Assembly: GCA_955652075.1 (NCBI GenBank)
Contig: CATPAS010000379.1
Coordinates: 1-9,121, forward strand
Origin: an uncultured Gaiellaceae bacterium
GTDB taxonomy: Bacteria > Actinomycetota > Thermoleophilia > Gaiellales > Gaiellaceae
Direction of reading: 5' to 3'
Length of the DNA: 9,121 nucleotides
Part shown: piece by piece, positions 5,253-9,121 of the stretch
How positions within the stretch are numbered: the stretch's first letter is position 1
How the letters are laid out: each line of letters starts with the position of its first letter
The notes under the pieces: generated by a model
The model's input: only the letters and a program-made list of their open reading frames with translations
Databases searched by the model: none
What the model was told of the DNA's origin: nothing
Made by a program: the position numbers and the translations under genes

Positions 5253-5256
<4 letters not shown>
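5245..5256 (-). promoter_or_regulatory. Possible -10 box for leaderless pyk transcript
   Basis: The minus strand reads TACCCT (5256-5251), then six bases (GCATGC), then the pyk ATG. This is the TAnnnT-N6-start layout also seen before the genes at 123 and 2382. There is no Shine-Dalgarno sequence. TACCCT is a poor match beyond its TA and final T, and no -35 is clear, so the call is weaker than the other two. Confidence 0.35.
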
Positions 5257-7347
<2,091 letters not shown>

Positions 7348-8364
7348 TTAGCCGGTAGTGGTGGTAGAGCCCGTCAGGGTGGCGCAGGGATCCGGGTTGG
7401 GCGCGTACCCGACCTGGTACTTGATGCCCGACTTGCAAAAGCTCTTCTTCTTCGAGTCGACCCACTTTGTCATCGCGTCGTTCTTCCGCTGCTGTTCGAG
7501 CTGCTGCTTGATCGACGCCTCGACCTTGTTCAGCGTGGTCGTCTGCGCGGCTTTGACGTCGGAGAGCGCCTGGATGATGTGGTAGCCGTACTGCGTATGA
7601 ACCGGCTGTGACAGCTCGCCCTTTTTCAGACTGAACGCGGTCTTGTCGAAGGCCGGGACGGTCTGCCCCTTGGAGATGGTCAGCTTGCCGCCGTTCGCGG
7701 CGGAGCCAGGGTCCTTCGAGTACTTCTTCGCCAGCTTGGCGAAGTTGGCGCCGGCCTTCAGCTGTGCGTAGAGACTGTCGGCGAGGGCCTTCTTCGCCAC
7801 CAGGATGTGACGAACCTCGCGCGTCTGAGGCTGCCCGTACTGCGACTTGTGTGAGTTGTAGTAGGCCTTGATCTCTTCCTTCGAGACCTTGACGTTGCTC
7901 GTCACCTTCTTGAACAGGGCCTCCGAGATCAGCTGGGCGCGCACCTCTTCCTTGGCCTGACCCTCTGTCAGGCCTTGCTGCTTGAGCGTCTTCTGGTAGC
8001 GCTGGTCGCTGCCGCCGTAGAACTGCTTCTTCAGCTGGTCGATGCGCTTGTTCACATCGCTGTCGGTGATCTTGATCCCCATGGTGTCGGCCTCTTGCGC
8101 GAACTCGGCCCGCTGAATCAGGAATGTCACAGCCTGGCCCTTGAGCTGCTCGTACGCGGTGGAGCCGGGCTTCGGGAACGGGCGCTTCTGCGCGTCGTAG
8201 CTCTTCTTCGCGCGGTCCATGAGCCCGTTGAACTGGTCCTTGGTGATCGACTGGGCGCCGACGACGGCGGCGTCATTGGAGCTCAGCGTCGCTGTCGAGG
8301 TGCCGCCGCAGCCTGCGGCGACGAGCACGAGCGAGATGAACGCAAGAAGAATGGATCGTTTCAT
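7348..8364 (-). CDS. PpiC-type (parvulin) peptidyl-prolyl isomerase lipoprotein, SurA/PrsA-like
   Basis: Starting at the ATG at 8364, the 338-residue protein opens with a lipoprotein signal peptide: KR, a hydrophobic core, then VAAGC with the lipidated cysteine at residue 19. Residues 35-170 form a SurA_N-like helical chaperone region. Residues 182-267 are a parvulin PpiC domain (REVRHILVAKK, then NGGKL, VPAFDKTAFSLKKGE and QYGYHIIQAL). The tail (268-338) is basic and helical and includes two late cysteines, C310 and C327, that could form a disulfide, followed by a Thr-rich end. It would sit on the outer face of the membrane and help secreted proteins fold, like PrsA. An upstream ATG at 8424 is in frame, but it would put 20 polar residues before the signal peptide and overlap mfd, so I reject it. 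mfd ends 28 bases upstream and mazG starts at its stop. Confidence 0.94.
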   Translation of the reverse strand: MKRSILLAFISLVLVAAGCGGTSTATLSSNDAAVVGAQSITKDQFNGLMDRAKKSYDAQKRPFPKPGSTAYEQLKGQAVTFLIQRAEFAQEADTMGIKITDSDVNKRIDQLKKQFYGGSDQRYQKTLKQQGLTEGQAKEEVRAQLISEALFKKVTSNVKVSKEEIKAYYNSHKSQYGQPQTREVRHILVAKKALADSLYAQLKAGANFAKLAKKYSKDPGSAANGGKLTISKGQTVPAFDKTAFSLKKGELSQPVHTQYGYHIIQALSDVKAAQTTTLNKVEASIKQQLEQQRKNDAMTKWVDSKKKSFCKSGIKYQVGYAPNPDPCATLTGSTTTTG

Positions 8365-8392
8365 TGAAAAAGCGCCATTTGCAGCGGATTCG

Positions 8393-9121
8393 TCACGCTG
8401 CCTGACGCGCGGCCAGTATAGCATCGACCAGTCGGAGCGCCTGCGGGAAACCGTCCTCGCGCAGGGAGACCTCGCGGTTCGCGATGGTGTAGACGGCGGT
8501 GTCGACCCGGCGCCGCAGGTCTCGCAGCTCGTCGGCGCCGAGCACCATCTGCCCGACGCTCGCCTTGCCGCCGCGGAAGACGAAGTAGTCGGCGCCGGCG
8601 CGCGCGAGCTTCAGCTTCGCCTCCTGGATCAGGAAGAGATTCTCCACGGGCTCGGGGAGCGGGCCGAAGCGGTCCTGCGTTCCGGCCTGCAGCTCGCGCA
8701 GCTCGTCCTCGGACTCGCTCAGCGCCAGCCGACGATGGAGGTCGATCTTGAGAGCCTCCGACGCGATGTAGTCCGGCGGAACGTACGCATCCACCCGCGC
8801 GTCGACGCGGACGGGGCGCGCCGCGACACGGCGCTCGCCGGAGAGCTCGGCGACCGCCTCGGCGAGCATCTCGACATAAAGCTCGAAGCCGAGCGCCGCG
8901 ACATGGCCCGATTGCTCGTCGCCCAGCAGGTTGCCGGCGCCCCGGATCTCGAGATCGCGCATCGCGATCGCGAAGCCGGCGCCGAGCTCGGTGTGATCGG
9001 CGAGCGTGGCAAGGCGCGCGCGTGCCTCGGGAGTCAGCTCCGACATGTCCGGATAGAAGAGATACGCATGGGCGGTCACATCGGATCGGCCGACCCTGCC
9101 GCGGATCTGGTAGAGCTGGGA
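8393..9121 (-). CDS. mfd: Transcription-repair coupling factor Mfd, C-terminal part
   Basis: The gene runs off the right edge; 242 C-terminal residues are visible out of roughly 1,100-1,200 usual for Mfd. The visible part opens with helicase motif VI (QLYQIRGRVGRS, residues 2-13). The highly conserved Mfd stretch around ELGAGFAIAMRDLEIRGAGN, LLGDEQSGH and ALGFELYVEML (about residues 46-86) follows, and then the regulatory D7/TRCF domain to the C-terminus. Mfd is an ATP-driven DNA translocase that pushes stalled RNA polymerase off damaged DNA and recruits UvrA through an N-terminal domain not seen here. RecG shares motif VI but lacks the D7 domain, so Mfd is secure. The stop at 8393 lies 28 bases before the lipoprotein start, and a candidate promoter for that gene is embedded in the last codons. 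Its place before mazG and eno agrees with actinobacterial gene order. Confidence 0.97.
   Translation of the reverse strand, partial: SQLYQIRGRVGRSDVTAHAYLFYPDMSELTPEARARLATLADHTELGAGFAIAMRDLEIRGAGNLLGDEQSGHVAALGFELYVEMLAEAVAELSGERRVAARPVRVDARVDAYVPPDYIASEALKIDLHRRLALSESEDELRELQAGTQDRFGPLPEPVENLFLIQEAKLKLARAGADYFVFRGGKASVGQMVLGADELRDLRRRVDTAVYTIANREVSLREDGFPQALRLVDAILAARQAA
8415..8423 (-). promoter_or_regulatory. Extended -10 promoter inside the mfd 3' end
   Basis: The minus strand reads TGCTATACT (8423-8415), a TGn extended -10 followed by TATACT, five of six matches to TATAAT. Transcription would begin near 8408 and give a leader of about 44 bases before the lipoprotein ATG. No good -35 lies 16-18 bases upstream, which is tolerable for an extended -10. 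It would let the lipoprotein-mazG-eno genes be expressed independently of mfd. Confidence 0.45.

Noticed and set aside
8365..8424. Upstream ATG (8424) for the lipoprotein
   Set aside because: It would place 20 polar residues ahead of a standard lipoprotein signal peptide and overlap mfd; the ATG at 8364 begins the signal peptide exactly.

Overview
The window is high-GC DNA that looks like core chromosome of an actinobacterium, most likely a deep-branching one such as Thermoleophilia (Gaiellales/Solirubrobacterales type). This rests on three things: G/C-rich third codon positions with frequent GTG starts, -10 boxes of the TAnnnT type placed six bases before start codons (leaderless style), and gene order. 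The run mfd - peptidyl-prolyl isomerase lipoprotein - mazG - eno - pyk - ftsB - DUF501 is a variant of the classic actinobacterial block mfd - mazG - lipoprotein - eno - ftsB/DivIC - DUF501 - ppx known from mycobacteria. I see no insertion sequence, phage gene, CRISPR array, tRNA or rRNA. The exact lineage is an inference.

Layout. Bases 1-1144 hold three small, poorly characterised genes: a one-helix membrane protein (+, 123-359), a CxxC/CxxC zinc-ribbon protein (-, 376-588), and a four-helix membrane protein (+, 656-1144). Bases 1145-1279 form a convergent intergenic region with two perfect hairpins that probably terminate transcription from both sides. From 1280 to the right edge every gene lies on the minus strand, so transcription runs from right to left. 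In transcription order these are the C-terminal end of mfd, a secreted PpiC-type lipoprotein foldase, mazG, eno, pyk, ftsB, a DUF501 protein, two unrecognised small genes (104 and 75 aa), a response regulator with its DNA-binding domain in front of the receiver, and a PAP2-family membrane phosphatase.

The minus-strand genes are tightly packed. mazG/eno share ATGA, the 104/75-aa pair shares GTGA, ftsB and DUF501 overlap by 14 bases, mazG starts directly after the lipoprotein stop, and the regulator/PAP2 pair overlaps at CTGA. Functions span transcription-coupled repair (Mfd), nucleotide-pool sanitation (MazG), lower glycolysis (Eno, Pyk), division (FtsB), envelope protein folding (PpiC lipoprotein) and probably lipid-phosphate recycling (PAP2). 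Likely promoters inside the run lie before the lipoprotein (within the mfd 3' end), before pyk and before the response regulator.

Most of the window is ordinary housekeeping DNA, and I do not see a clear new system. The points most worth a second look are: the PAP2 gene, whose conserved N-terminus can only be reached from a non-canonical start overlapping the regulator stop; the repeated TAnnnT-N6-start arrangement; the dyad between eno and pyk; and the two unknown small genes that follow DUF501 where ppx sits in related clusters.
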